Part shown: positions 16,107 to 25,155 of the stretch, in pieces
Layout: each line of letters opens with the position of its first letter
How positions within the stretch are numbered: position 1 is the stretch's first letter
Source of the DNA: DASUPK01 sp963804595
Lineage (GTDB): Bacteria; Actinomycetota; Thermoleophilia; Solirubrobacterales; 70-9
DNA length: 64,000 bases
NCBI GenBank assembly: GCA_963804595.1
Contig: CAWDQZ010000007.1
Coordinates: 124,001 to 188,000, forward strand
Reading direction: 5' to 3'
Notes under the pieces: model-generated
What the model was told of the DNA's origin: nothing
The model's database searches: none
What the model saw: only the letters and a program-made list of their open reading frames with translations
Made by a program: the position numbers and the translations under genes

Positions 16107-16114
16107 CCGCGCCC

Positions 16115-17101
16115 GTGCGCATCTTCAGCGGCATCCAGCCGACGGGGCGGAAGCACCTCGGCAACTACATCGGAGCGATCCGGCAGTACGTCGAGGGCCA
16201 GGACCGCGGCGACCCGGCGATCTATTGCATCGTCGACCTGCACGCGATCACCGTTCCCTGGGATCCGGCGACGCTCCGCGAGAGCGTCTACGACACGACG
16301 GCCATCCTGATCGCGGCCGGGCTCGACACGGAGCGCTGCATCCTCTTCCGCCAGTCCGACGTCCGCGAGCACACCGAGCTGACCTGGTACCTGGCGGCGC
16401 TCACCGCGCACGGCGACCTCAATCGCATGACCCAGTTCAAGGAGAAGTCGGCGAAGCAGCGTGAGCTGGTCTCGGCCGGGCTCTTCTTCTATCCGGTGCT
16501 GCAGGCCGCCGACGTGCTCGCCTACAAGACCGGCGAGGTCCCGGTCGGGGAGGACCAGCGACAGCACATCGAGCTCACCCGCGAGATCGCCCGTCGATTC
16601 AATGAGCGCTTCGGCGAGATCCTGGTGGAGCCGGAGCTGCGGGTCCCGGAGGTCGGCGCGCGAATCATGGACCTGCAGGAGCCGACGAACAAGATGTCCA
16701 CCACGGGCGGCACTGAGGCCGGAACCGTCCTCGTCCTGGACGACCCGAAGACCGTGACGAAGAAGATCAAGAGCGCTGTCACGGACTCGGGGTCGGAGGT
16801 GAAGCGCGGCGATGGCAAGGAGGGGATCGCCAACCTGATCGAGATCATGGCCGTGGCGCGAGGCATCAGCGAGGACGACGTCGAGAGCGAGTTCGAGGGC
16901 TCCGGCTACGGCGACTTCAAGGGCGCTGTGGGAGATGCAGTGGTCGACCTCCTCGCTCCGGTCCGAGAGCGCTACGAGCAGCTGCGCCCCGATGAGGGCG
17001 CGCTCGAGGAGACGCTCCGCGGCGGAGCCGACAAGGCTCGTGAGATCGCCTCCGGGACCCTCGCCGAGGTGCGCTCGGCGATAGGCATCGGCCCGGCCTG
17101 A
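16115..17101 (+). CDS. trpS: Tryptophanyl-tRNA synthetase
   Basis: 328 aa class I synthetase that charges tRNA-Trp. The start MRIFSGIQPTGRKHLGNYIGAI contains the HIGH-equivalent motif; the KMSKS-equivalent is NKMSTTGG near residue 190. EDQRQHIELTREIARRFN is typical. GTG start close behind TATAGT. Length matches the standard bacterial enzyme. Confidence 0.97.
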   Translation: MRIFSGIQPTGRKHLGNYIGAIRQYVEGQDRGDPAIYCIVDLHAITVPWDPATLRESVYDTTAILIAAGLDTERCILFRQSDVREHTELTWYLAALTAHGDLNRMTQFKEKSAKQRELVSAGLFFYPVLQAADVLAYKTGEVPVGEDQRQHIELTREIARRFNERFGEILVEPELRVPEVGARIMDLQEPTNKMSTTGGTEAGTVLVLDDPKTVTKKIKSAVTDSGSEVKRGDGKEGIANLIEIMAVARGISEDDVESEFEGSGYGDFKGAVGDAVVDLLAPVRERYEQLRPDEGALEETLRGGADKAREIASGTLAEVRSAIGIGPA

Positions 17102-17138
17102 GAGGCGCTGAGGCGGTCCCGCTGGCCGGGGCGCCCTC

Positions 17139-17144
17139 TAAGCT
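17139..17144 (+). promoter_or_regulatory. -10-like hexamer for scpA
   Basis: TAAGCT ends 8 nt before ATG 17153, matching the leaderless pattern. Confidence 0.4.
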
Positions 17145-17152
17145 GGGCGCGG

Positions 17153-17872
17153 ATGGCCTCCGTCTCGGAGCTCGACCTCGACCTGGACGTCTTCCAGGGA
17201 CCGTTCGACCTGCTGCTCGCGGTCCTGCTCCGCGAGGAGATCTCCCTGTCGGAGGTCCCGCTCGGGGAGATCGTGGTCTCCTATGTCGACCACCTCGGCG
17301 AGACCGGCGATCTCGACCTCGAGACGGTCACCGAGTTCCTCGTCCTGATCGCGGCGCTCTGCGAGCTCAAGTCCCGCCTGCTGTTGCCGAGCGAGGACGG
17401 GTCGGAGGAGCTGGGGCCCGAGGAGGCCGCCGACGAGCTGCTCGCCCGCATGCTCGAGTACCGCCGCTACAGCGAGGCAGCGAGGATGCTCAGCGGGCGC
17501 TTCGAGCGGGAGGCAGGGGTGCTGTACCGCTCCGCTCCGCCGCCTCCCGAGCTCCGCCGCGCGGCGCTGGACGCCGCCACCAAGGCGTATGAGCCGGACC
17601 GGCTCGCCGTCGCGCTGGGCGACCTGCTCACGCTTCCGCCGGAGCCCGACACGCGGCACATCCGCTCGACCGTCTCGTTGCAGCGGCGCCTGGGAGTCGT
17701 GCGCGACCTGCTGCGCAGCCGCGGCACGCTCGACTTCGACGACGCCTTCGGCCGCGAGGACCGTTTCACACAGGCGGTCACGCTTTTCGCGCTCCTCGAG
17801 CTCTACCGGCGGGGCGAGGCGACCTGGACGCAGAAGGAGACCTTCGGGAGAATCGAAGTGGAGGCGCTATGA
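17153..17872 (+). CDS. scpA: Segregation and condensation protein A
   Basis: 239 aa kleisin subunit that bridges the Smc heads. The N-terminal LDVFQGPFDLLLAVLLREEISLSEVPLGEIV and the acidic C-terminal winged-helix region (VTLFALLELYRRGEATWTQKETFGRI) are standard. It overlaps scpB by 4 nt (ATGA). The Smc partner is encoded at the far end of this window. Confidence 0.95.
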   Translation: MASVSELDLDLDVFQGPFDLLLAVLLREEISLSEVPLGEIVVSYVDHLGETGDLDLETVTEFLVLIAALCELKSRLLLPSEDGSEELGPEEAADELLARMLEYRRYSEAARMLSGRFEREAGVLYRSAPPPPELRRAALDAATKAYEPDRLAVALGDLLTLPPEPDTRHIRSTVSLQRRLGVVRDLLRSRGTLDFDDAFGREDRFTQAVTLFALLELYRRGEATWTQKETFGRIEVEAL

Positions 17873-18444
17873 GTGCTGATGGGCTCGGGAGAAACGTCGA
17901 GGCGCTGCTCTTCCTCTCGCCGGAGCCGGTGACCCTCGCGGAGCTCGCCGAGGCGATCGAGGCGGATGAGGAGGCCGTCGCCACGGCGGTGGAGGAGCTC
18001 GAGGCGCGGCTGACGGCGGGTGACCGGGGCGTTCGATTGCGCCGGGTCGCCGGCGGGGTCACGCTGGCCGCGACGCCGGACGCCGAGGCCGCCGCCCGCC
18101 GGCTGCTCGGAAAGCCGCGCACGCCGCCGCTCACCCAGGCGCAGGCGGAGGTTCTGGCGATCGTCGCCTATCTGCAGCCGGTGTCGCGTCCTGAGGTCGC
18201 CCGCATCCGCGGCGTCTCGTCGGACTCCGCGGTCTCGAGCCTGACCGAGCGCGGGTTGGTCGAGGAGCGGGGCCGCACCAGATTCGGAGCCGTCACCTAT
18301 GCGACCACGCCCCTGTTCGAGAAGCTCTTCGGGCTGTCGGGACTCGATGCCCTGCCGGACCCCGCCCAGTTCGACCCGACGCCCGAGGACGAGCGCGAGT
18401 TGCGCGACCGCCTGCTCAAGGCGGGTGAGCAGCGGGCGGAATGA
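17869..18444 (+). CDS. scpB: Segregation and condensation protein B
   Basis: 191 aa, two winged-helix domains. NVEALLFLSPEPVTLAELAEAI and QAQAEVLAIVAYLQPVSRPEVARIRGVSSDSAVSSL, followed by FGAVTYATTPLFEKLFGL, are diagnostic. It works as a dimer with ScpA and Smc in chromosome compaction. It overlaps both neighbours by 4 nt, so the following peptidase gene may be co-translated. Confidence 0.95.
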   Translation: MSADGLGRNVEALLFLSPEPVTLAELAEAIEADEEAVATAVEELEARLTAGDRGVRLRRVAGGVTLAATPDAEAAARRLLGKPRTPPLTQAQAEVLAIVAYLQPVSRPEVARIRGVSSDSAVSSLTERGLVEERGRTRFGAVTYATTPLFEKLFGLSGLDALPDPAQFDPTPEDERELRDRLLKAGEQRAE

Positions 18445-19223
18445 AGCGGCTGCTCCTCTGTGGGGCGGCGGCGCTCGGCACATCGATCGCGATCGCCCTC
18501 GCGCTGGCCGTCGGTCCGGCCGGAGGCCCGCACGTCGGCACGGTCGCGAGCGCTCGGGCTGACACGGACGACACGAAGCCGGCAAGCGAGGTCATCGGCC
18601 GGTCCGTTCGCGGCAGGCCAATCGTCGCCACCCGGTACGGCGACGCGACCTCGGACAACGTCGCCCTCGTTGTCGGCGTCATCCACGGCGACGAGCCGGC
18701 CGGCCTACGCATCGCGAGGGCAGTTCGGCGGGTCGCCCCCACGGTCGAGGGCACGCAACTCTGGGTGATCGACACGGTTAACCCGGATGGGGTCAGGGCA
18801 CACACGCGAAAGAACTCCCATGGGGTGGACCTGAATCGCAACTTCCCGTATCGATGGCACGACGACATCCCACACTCGAGCGGCTACTACCCGGGCCCGC
18901 GGCCGGCCTCCGAGCCCGAAACCCGGGCGGTGATGGCGTTCGTCCAGCGGATTCAGCCGGATCTGTCGATCTGGTTCCACCAGCCGTGGGGAGCGGTCCT
19001 CGCGTGTCACGGGCGGCCGCGGATCGCCGCCCGCTATGCGAAGCTCGTCCGCATGCCGACGAGCTGCAGGGGAAAGGGCCTGCGCGGCACCGCGATCACC
19101 TGGGAGACGCACACCTTCCCGGGCAGCAGCGCCTTCGTCGTCGAGATGCCGCCCGACGGGATCAGGGGGCGAACGGCCACGCGCCAGGCACGAGCCGCGC
19201 TCACCGTCGCGGAGGCTGGGTGA
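18441..19223 (+). CDS. Secreted M14-family zinc carboxypeptidase-like protein
   Basis: 260 aa with a signal peptide (first 28 residues). The zinc site is visible as HGDE in VVGVIHGDEPAG and a later His in IWFHQPW; substrate arginine and asparagine lie in DLNRNFPYRW, and the catalytic Glu candidate is FVVEMPP. Such M14 proteins include murein peptide amidases (MpaA type), fitting the neighbouring amidase. The ATG overlaps the scpB stop (ATGA). The substrate is inferred. Confidence 0.8.
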   Translation: MKRLLLCGAAALGTSIAIALALAVGPAGGPHVGTVASARADTDDTKPASEVIGRSVRGRPIVATRYGDATSDNVALVVGVIHGDEPAGLRIARAVRRVAPTVEGTQLWVIDTVNPDGVRAHTRKNSHGVDLNRNFPYRWHDDIPHSSGYYPGPRPASEPETRAVMAFVQRIQPDLSIWFHQPWGAVLACHGRPRIAARYAKLVRMPTSCRGKGLRGTAITWETHTFPGSSAFVVEMPPDGIRGRTATRQARAALTVAEAG

Positions 19224-19224
19224 A

Positions 19225-19902
19225 ATGAGCAGGCTGATCGTCGCGGTGATCGCCGTCGCACTCGCGGTCGGCATCGGCGCCGGGTCCGGCGTCGCAGCGG
19301 CGCCCACCGCGAAGACCTCGGCTGCGGCCAAGCCCCCGATCAACAAGAGGCTGATTCCGTATCCGAAGAAGCGAAAGCGGGAGATGGCGGCCTACTCCAA
19401 GCGCCACTACGGCAAGTACAAGTGGCGGCTCGTCAACCCGAAGGTCATCGTCATCCACTTCGCCGAGGCAGGGAGCATCTCGGCGATCTTCAACACCTTC
19501 CGCACCGACCAGCCTGACGTCGAGTTCCACGAGCTGCCCAACGTCTGCTCCCACTACGCGGTCGGAGCGTCGGGCGCCGTCTACAAGTTCGTGCCGCCGA
19601 CGATCCGCTGCCGTCACACGGTCGGGCTGAACTGGACGGCGATCGGCGTGGAGCACGTCGGCTTCTCCGACCAGGACATCCTCAACCGGCCAGCGCAGCT
19701 GAACGGCTCGCTCCACTTCGTCCAGTGGCTCCGCTGCCGGTTCGGCATCCCGATCAACAACGTCATCGGGCACAACGAGAGCCTCTCCTCGCCGTTCTAC
19801 AAGGAGCTCGACCCGCGTTTCAAGGGCCAGACCCACGGCGACTGGAACCACGCCGACATGCAGATCTACCGCGGCGATCTGGCCAAGCTCGGCAGCTGCT
19901 GA
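19225..19902 (+). CDS. Secreted N-acetylmuramoyl-L-alanine amidase domain protein
   Basis: 225 aa with signal peptide (SRLIVAVIAVALAVGIGAG), a basic linker, then an Amidase_2 (AmpD/PGRP-type) domain. Zinc ligands are plausible at VIVIHFAEAG and GVEHVG/VIGHNE, with SHYAVGASGAVYKFVP as the usual core strand. It is expected to cleave the amide between MurNAc and the stem peptide outside the membrane. ATG 19225 overlaps the M14 gene region by none (1-nt gap), so the two wall hydrolases form a pair behind scpAB. Confidence 0.82.
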   Translation: MSRLIVAVIAVALAVGIGAGSGVAAAPTAKTSAAAKPPINKRLIPYPKKRKREMAAYSKRHYGKYKWRLVNPKVIVIHFAEAGSISAIFNTFRTDQPDVEFHELPNVCSHYAVGASGAVYKFVPPTIRCRHTVGLNWTAIGVEHVGFSDQDILNRPAQLNGSLHFVQWLRCRFGIPINNVIGHNESLSSPFYKELDPRFKGQTHGDWNHADMQIYRGDLAKLGSC

Positions 19903-19959
19903 GCCGAGTCCGTCGATGACATCCACGTGCTCCTCGGTCCGCTCGGCTTCAATCCTGGG

Positions 19960-20655
19960 GTGCGCCTCGCCAAGTACCTCGCCCATGCGGGAGTGGCCTC
20001 CCGTCGCGCGGCCGAGCGGTTGATCGCCGAGGGCCGGGTTCGCGTCGCCGGGAAGGTCGTGACCGATCCGGCCCGCGACGTCGATGAGAGCTCGCGGGTC
20101 GAGGTGGAGGGCGCAGCGGTCGCTCCGGAGCCGCGGGAGGTGTGGGCCGTCAACAAGCCGAAGGGGGTCGTCTCCACCGCGCGCGAGCCGGGCAAGCGGC
20201 GGGCCGTCACCCAGCTCGTCGAGTCCTCCCGCCGTCTCTATCCGGTCGGACGTCTCGATGCCGACTCGACCGGGTTGATCCTGCTGACCAACGATGGCGA
20301 GCTCGCCAACCGGCTCACGCACCCGCGCTACGGAGTTCCGAAGACCTACCTGGTCGAGCTCGCCCGGTCGCCTGCCGAGGCGGACCTCGATCGCCTGCGC
20401 AGCGGGCTTCAACTGGACGACGGCCCGACCGCTCCGGCTGAGGTCGAGCTGCTCGGCGAGCGGGAGGTCGAGATCACCATTCGCGAGGGCCGCAAGCGAC
20501 AGGTGCGCCGCATGGCCGAGGCGATCGGGAACGAGGTGGAGGACCTGACTCGAATCCGCATCGGGGCGCTCGACCTCGGCGACCTCAGGCGCGGGGAGGC
20601 TCGGCGGCTCGATCCCAGGGAGATCGACGCGCTCTGGAAAGATTCCGCGCGATGA
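19960..20655 (+). CDS. Pseudouridine synthase, RluB/RsuA family
   Basis: 231 aa from GTG 19960. An N-terminal S4 RNA-binding domain (RLAKYLAHAGVASRRAAERLIAEGRV) is followed by the RsuA-type catalytic domain with the active Asp in GRLDADSTGLILLTNDG. In Bacillus and actinobacteria this gene (rluB) commonly sits next to scpB, where it modifies 23S rRNA. An upstream GTG at 19927 would add 11 residues without family support. It overlaps aroH by 4 nt. Confidence 0.9.
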   Translation: MRLAKYLAHAGVASRRAAERLIAEGRVRVAGKVVTDPARDVDESSRVEVEGAAVAPEPREVWAVNKPKGVVSTAREPGKRRAVTQLVESSRRLYPVGRLDADSTGLILLTNDGELANRLTHPRYGVPKTYLVELARSPAEADLDRLRSGLQLDDGPTAPAEVELLGEREVEITIREGRKRQVRRMAEAIGNEVEDLTRIRIGALDLGDLRRGEARRLDPREIDALWKDSAR

Positions 20656-21029
20656 CCGAGGAACTCAGATTGTGGGCGGTGCGAGGGGCGACGAACGCCG
20701 AAAGCAACGACCCCGGGGCGATCGTGGAGGCGACCGAGGAACTGATGCGGGAGCTGATCGCGCGCAACGACCTCAAGCCGGAGCGGATGGTGAGCTGCAT
20801 CTTCACCTCGACCCACGACCTGAACGCCGAGTTCCCGGCCGTCGCTGCTCGCAACCTCGGCCTCGATCGCGTCCCGCTGCTCTGCGCCCAGGAGGTGGAC
20901 GTGCCAGGCGCGATGCGCTCGGTGATCCGCACCCTCGTCCACTACTACGCGCCGTGGGACCACACCCCGGCCCACGCCTATCTCGGCGAGGCCCAGGAGC
21001 TGCGATCGGACCTGAAGGCGGCTCAGTAG
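20652..21029 (+). CDS. aroH: Chorismate mutase, AroH class
   Basis: 125 aa trimeric AroH-type enzyme that converts chorismate to prephenate. LWAVRGATNAESNDPGAI with the substrate-binding Arg, SCIFTSTHDLNAEFPA and VPLLCAQEVDVPG are diagnostic. It begins the aromatic gene group (hisC-like, DAHP synthase, tyrA, aroA), giving the step between chorismate and the tyrA substrate. Four-nt overlap with the preceding gene and 1-nt overlap with the GNAT gene. Confidence 0.95.
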   Translation: MTEELRLWAVRGATNAESNDPGAIVEATEELMRELIARNDLKPERMVSCIFTSTHDLNAEFPAVAARNLGLDRVPLLCAQEVDVPGAMRSVIRTLVHYYAPWDHTPAHAYLGEAQELRSDLKAAQ

Positions 21030-21568
21030 TGGAGGGCGGGCCGGTCCGGGTCCGGGAGGCGACGCCGGACGACACGGAGGACATCGTCGCCGTCACGGAG
21101 GCGGGATGGAGAACCGCCTACCGCGGCATCGTCGCGCGGGAACGATTGGCGGACCTGCCTGTCACCCGCTGGCGGCACGAGGTCCACGTCGGGCTGCGGC
21201 GGCCGGTGGAGGACGCGTTTAGCAACGTCGCGGAGCTCGACGGCGAGTTTGCCGGCTACTGCTTCGTCGCCGCGCCCTCACGCGAGCGGGAGCTGGGGCC
21301 GAACGTCGCCGAGCTCGTTGCGATCTACGTCGACCCGGATCGCTGGAGCCAGGGGGTTGGGAGTGCCCTGATGCGGGCAGCGATGGAGCGCCTCTCCCGG
21401 CTGCCCTACGACGAGGTCTTCCTCTGGACGTTCAAGGAGAACGGGCCGGCCATTTCCTTCTACGAGCGCCACGGGTGGAAGCGCGACGGGGACGAGAAGA
21501 TCCATCCGCGAACGGAGGCGGTGGCTATCAGGCTGCGGCGGCCGATCGGCGGGCCAGCGCCCAGGTAG
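21029..21568 (+). CDS. GNAT family N-acetyltransferase
   Basis: 179 aa from GTG 21029, whose G is the last base of the aroH stop. The start VRVREATPDDTEDIVAVTEAGW and motif A IYVDPDRWSQGVGSALM, with the acetyl-CoA loop, then the Tyr in ISFYERHGW, define a GNAT enzyme. The substrate is unknown; its position within the aromatic group may be fortuitous. Confidence 0.85.
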   Translation: MEGGPVRVREATPDDTEDIVAVTEAGWRTAYRGIVARERLADLPVTRWRHEVHVGLRRPVEDAFSNVAELDGEFAGYCFVAAPSRERELGPNVAELVAIYVDPDRWSQGVGSALMRAAMERLSRLPYDEVFLWTFKENGPAISFYERHGWKRDGDEKIHPRTEAVAIRLRRPIGGPAPR

Positions 21569-21575
21569 GGGTCGT

Positions 21576-21581
21576 CACAAT
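21576..21581 (+). promoter_or_regulatory. -10-like hexamer for the hisC-like gene
   Basis: CACAAT ends 9 nt before ATG 21591. It is weaker than the TANNNT cases but has the same spacing. Confidence 0.3.
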
Positions 21582-21590
21582 GCCCCTCTC

Positions 21591-22694
21591 ATGACGGTCA
21601 CCTTCGCCGAGAAGCTGGAGCGGATCCCGCACTACGAGCCGGGAACGTCGCTCGACGATGCGAAGGCACGCGCCGAGACCCCCGACGCCGTCAAGCTCGC
21701 CTCGAATGAATCTCCTTTCCCGCCGCACCCCGCGGTGATCGATGCGATCGCCCGAGCGTCGTCGGGCATCAACCGCTATCCCGATCCGGACGCCCGCGCG
21801 CTTCGCCGCGCCATCGCCGATCACCACGAGACGGAGCCCGGCCGCATCGCGGTCTCCAACGGCTCCTGTGAGCTGCTGCTCGCGGCGGCCCTCGCGCTCT
21901 GCGAGCCAGGCGACGAGATCCTCTTCGCCTGGCCCTCCTTCTCGATCTACCCGTACCTTGCACCGCTCTGCGGGGCGAGGGAGATCCGGGTCGGGCTGGA
22001 CGTCGAAGACGTGCACGACCTCGACGGCATGCTCGAGGAGGTCACCGCCGCCACCCAGCTCTTGATCGTCTGCAACCCGAACAACCCGACCGGGACCCAC
22101 ATCCCGGTCGCTCGGATCGGTCCCTTCGTCGAGAGCGTCCCGGCCCGCACCACGATCATCCTCGACGAGGCCTACATCGAGTACCAGACGAACGACGACC
22201 CGGACATGACGCTCGACCTGCTTGCGAAGCATCCGAACGTCGTCCTGCTCCGGACCTTCAGCAAGATCCACGGGCTCGCCGGCCTGCGGGTCGGCTACGC
22301 GCTCTGCTCGCCGCAGTTCCGGGCCGCCGTCGACGCCGTGCGACAGCCCTTCAGCGTGAACGCGCTCGCCCAGGCGGCGGCGACCGAGGCGATCCGCCAT
22401 CAGGATGACGTCGCCGATCGCGTCGAGAAGAACGTGATCGAGCGTGTCTTCGTGGAGGAGGGCTTGCGCGAGATGGGCTTCGAGACCGCAGAGTCGCAAG
22501 CCAACTTCTGCTGGGTCCGTCTGGGTGACTTGGAGGAGGGCGAGGTGGTCGAGTCTCTCGCCAAGGCCGGCGTCGCCGTTCGCCCGGGCACACCGCTCGG
22601 CGGCCCGGGGCACTTGCGGGTGACGTTCGGGACTCGTTCCGAGAACGCGCGATTCCTCGCGGCGATGAGTTCCATCGCTGGATCGGCTGGATGA
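21591..22694 (+). CDS. Histidinol-phosphate / aromatic aminotransferase (HisC-like)
   Basis: 367 aa fold-type I PLP enzyme. KLASNESPFPPHPAVIDAIA at the N-terminus, CNPNNPTGTHIP, DEAYIEY and the PLP lysine in LRTFSKIHGLAGLRVGY are HisC features. Family members also transaminate phenylpyruvate or hydroxyphenylpyruvate. With aroH, DAHP synthase, tyrA and aroA alongside and no other his genes, the last step of Phe/Tyr synthesis is a fair alternative to histidine synthesis. Start ATG 21591. Confidence 0.9.
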   Translation: MTVTFAEKLERIPHYEPGTSLDDAKARAETPDAVKLASNESPFPPHPAVIDAIARASSGINRYPDPDARALRRAIADHHETEPGRIAVSNGSCELLLAAALALCEPGDEILFAWPSFSIYPYLAPLCGAREIRVGLDVEDVHDLDGMLEEVTAATQLLIVCNPNNPTGTHIPVARIGPFVESVPARTTIILDEAYIEYQTNDDPDMTLDLLAKHPNVVLLRTFSKIHGLAGLRVGYALCSPQFRAAVDAVRQPFSVNALAQAAATEAIRHQDDVADRVEKNVIERVFVEEGLREMGFETAESQANFCWVRLGDLEEGEVVESLAKAGVAVRPGTPLGGPGHLRVTFGTRSENARFLAAMSSIAGSAG

Positions 22695-22700
22695 ATCCCT

Positions 22701-22729
22701 TCGACAGCGCGCCGTCGGTCTGCTTCAAT
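22701..22729 (+). promoter_or_regulatory. Promoter for the aromatic leader and DAHP synthase
   Basis: -35 TCGACA (22701-22706; one mismatch to TTGACA), a 17-bp spacer, and -10 TTCAAT (22724-22729). The leader ATG at 22739 is 9 nt downstream, so the leader peptide would start at or next to the 5' end of the transcript. Confidence 0.5.
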
Positions 22730-22738
22730 TCGGCTCGC

Positions 22739-22828
22739 ATGCAGCACGGCACGCACACTGGTTCTTCCTCGAGCCGCGAATTCGCGGCCCCCCCGCGTGC
22801 CTATTTCTACTTCTGGCGATTTACGTAG
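22739..22828 (+). CDS. Aromatic-residue leader peptide upstream of DAHP synthase
   Basis: A 29-codon reading frame. Residues 22-28 are Y-F-Y-F-W-R-F, with Thr and a TAG stop following, so five of the last eight codons before stop are Tyr, Phe or Trp in a row and six of eight are aromatic. These are exactly the end products of the pathway opened by the next gene. The frame is also open upstream to ATG 22691, which overlaps the hisC-like stop (ATGA) and would give a 45-aa form. A hairpin follows the stop immediately. Likely role: ribosome stalling controls expression of the DAHP synthase operon. Confidence 0.75.
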   Translation: MQHGTHTGSSSSREFAAPPRAYFYFWRFT

Positions 22829-22863
22829 GCGTCCGGCCCGCGGCTGCCACTAGCCGCCGACGC
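22829..22863 (+). promoter_or_regulatory. Hairpin following the leader stop codon (attenuator candidate)
   Basis: GCGTC (22829-22833) pairs with GACGC (22859-22863), and inside it CGGCT (22841-22845) pairs with AGCCG (22852-22856). Downstream to 22973, other pairings are possible, for example GGGCGCCG with CGGCGTCC using one G-U pair, and CCAGC with GCTGG. No run of T follows, so a translational or Rho-type mechanism is as likely as an intrinsic terminator. Confidence 0.45.
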
Positions 22864-22973
22864 AGATTCACACCAGCCGGGCGCCGTCTCATCCGCTGGG
22901 CGTGCACGAACGTGACCGGCGTCCTCCGAAGCCAGGAGCCTCGCCAGACCAGTAGAAAGAAGGGGAAAGCAGG

Positions 22974-24068
<1,095 letters not shown>

Positions 24069-24078
24069 GCCTGACCCA

Positions 24079-25155
24079 ATGCGAATCGCCGTTCTCGGCG
24101 TCGGCCTGATCGGGGGCTCGATCGGGCTGGCCGCGCGCCGCCGCCTCGACGCGGAGGTGGCAGGATTCGACCCCGACCGCGAGCTGCTCGCCCGCGCCGT
24201 CGAGCTCGGGGCGCTGGACTCGGCGGCGGAGAGCGCCGCCGCGGCGGTCGCGGGAGCCGAACTGGTCTTCTGCGCGGCTCCGGTGACAGCGCTCCCGGGC
24301 CTGGCCGCCGAAGCCCTGGACGCGGCGAGCGAGGACACCGCGGTGACGGACGTCGGCTCCGTGAAGCGGGAGGTGATCGCGGCGCTGGGATCCGAGAGCC
24401 GTTTCATCGGCGGACACCCCCTGGCGGGGGCGGAAACCGCGGGAGTCGAGAACGCGCGCGCCGATCTATTCGAGGGCGCGCGCTGGTACCTGACGCCGAC
24501 GGCGAGGAGCGGGGGCATGCTCTATGACCGCGTGCAGCGTGCGATCTCGGAGATGGGGGCGAGACCGCAGGCGATCGAGGCCGAGACGCATGACCGCCTG
24601 ATGGCCACGATCAGCCATCTTCCGCACGTGCTCGCCAACGTGCTCGTCACCCAGGCCGCGACCGCTCTCAGCGAGGAGGCCGAGCACCTGCCCGAGGTCG
24701 GGCCGAGCTTCCGCGACGCGACGCGGGTCGCCGGCGCGAACCCGGCGATCTGGGGCGACATCTTCGCGGGCAATCGCGACGCCGTCGCCGCGGAGATCGA
24801 CGGCGTCGTCGCGCGCCTCACGGAGGCGGCGGAGCTGCTCCGCTCGGGCGACCGCGACGCGGTGGGAGCCTGGCACGAGCAGGCCGGCACCCGGCGCCGC
24901 GACCTGATCGAGACCGAGATCGCCGGCGGCCCGCTGCATGAGCTGCGGGTGTTGGTGCCGAACAGTCCCGGCATCGTCGCGGAGCTGGCGCTCGAGCTCG
25001 GCCGCGCAGGCGTCAACATCGAGGACATGGCCCTCTATCCAGCGGCAGACATGACCTCCGGCGCGGTCTCGCTCTACATCGCCGGCGACGACCAGGCTGC
25101 GCGGGCGGAGGACCTGGTCCGCGAGCTGGGACACGACGTCTCCCGCGCCCAATGA
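24079..25155 (+). CDS. tyrA: Prephenate dehydrogenase with ACT domain
   Basis: 358 aa. The NAD-binding motif GVGLIGGSIG at the N-terminus, GSVKREVI and FIGGHPLAGAETAGVENARADLFEGA in the catalytic domain, and a C-terminal ACT domain (LRVLVPNSPGIVAELALELGRAGVNIEDMAL) are visible. It oxidatively decarboxylates prephenate toward tyrosine; the ACT domain suggests allosteric control by an aromatic amino acid. It overlaps aroA by 4 nt. Confidence 0.95.
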   Translation: MRIAVLGVGLIGGSIGLAARRRLDAEVAGFDPDRELLARAVELGALDSAAESAAAAVAGAELVFCAAPVTALPGLAAEALDAASEDTAVTDVGSVKREVIAALGSESRFIGGHPLAGAETAGVENARADLFEGARWYLTPTARSGGMLYDRVQRAISEMGARPQAIEAETHDRLMATISHLPHVLANVLVTQAATALSEEAEHLPEVGPSFRDATRVAGANPAIWGDIFAGNRDAVAAEIDGVVARLTEAAELLRSGDRDAVGAWHEQAGTRRRDLIETEIAGGPLHELRVLVPNSPGIVAELALELGRAGVNIEDMALYPAADMTSGAVSLYIAGDDQAARAEDLVRELGHDVSRAQ

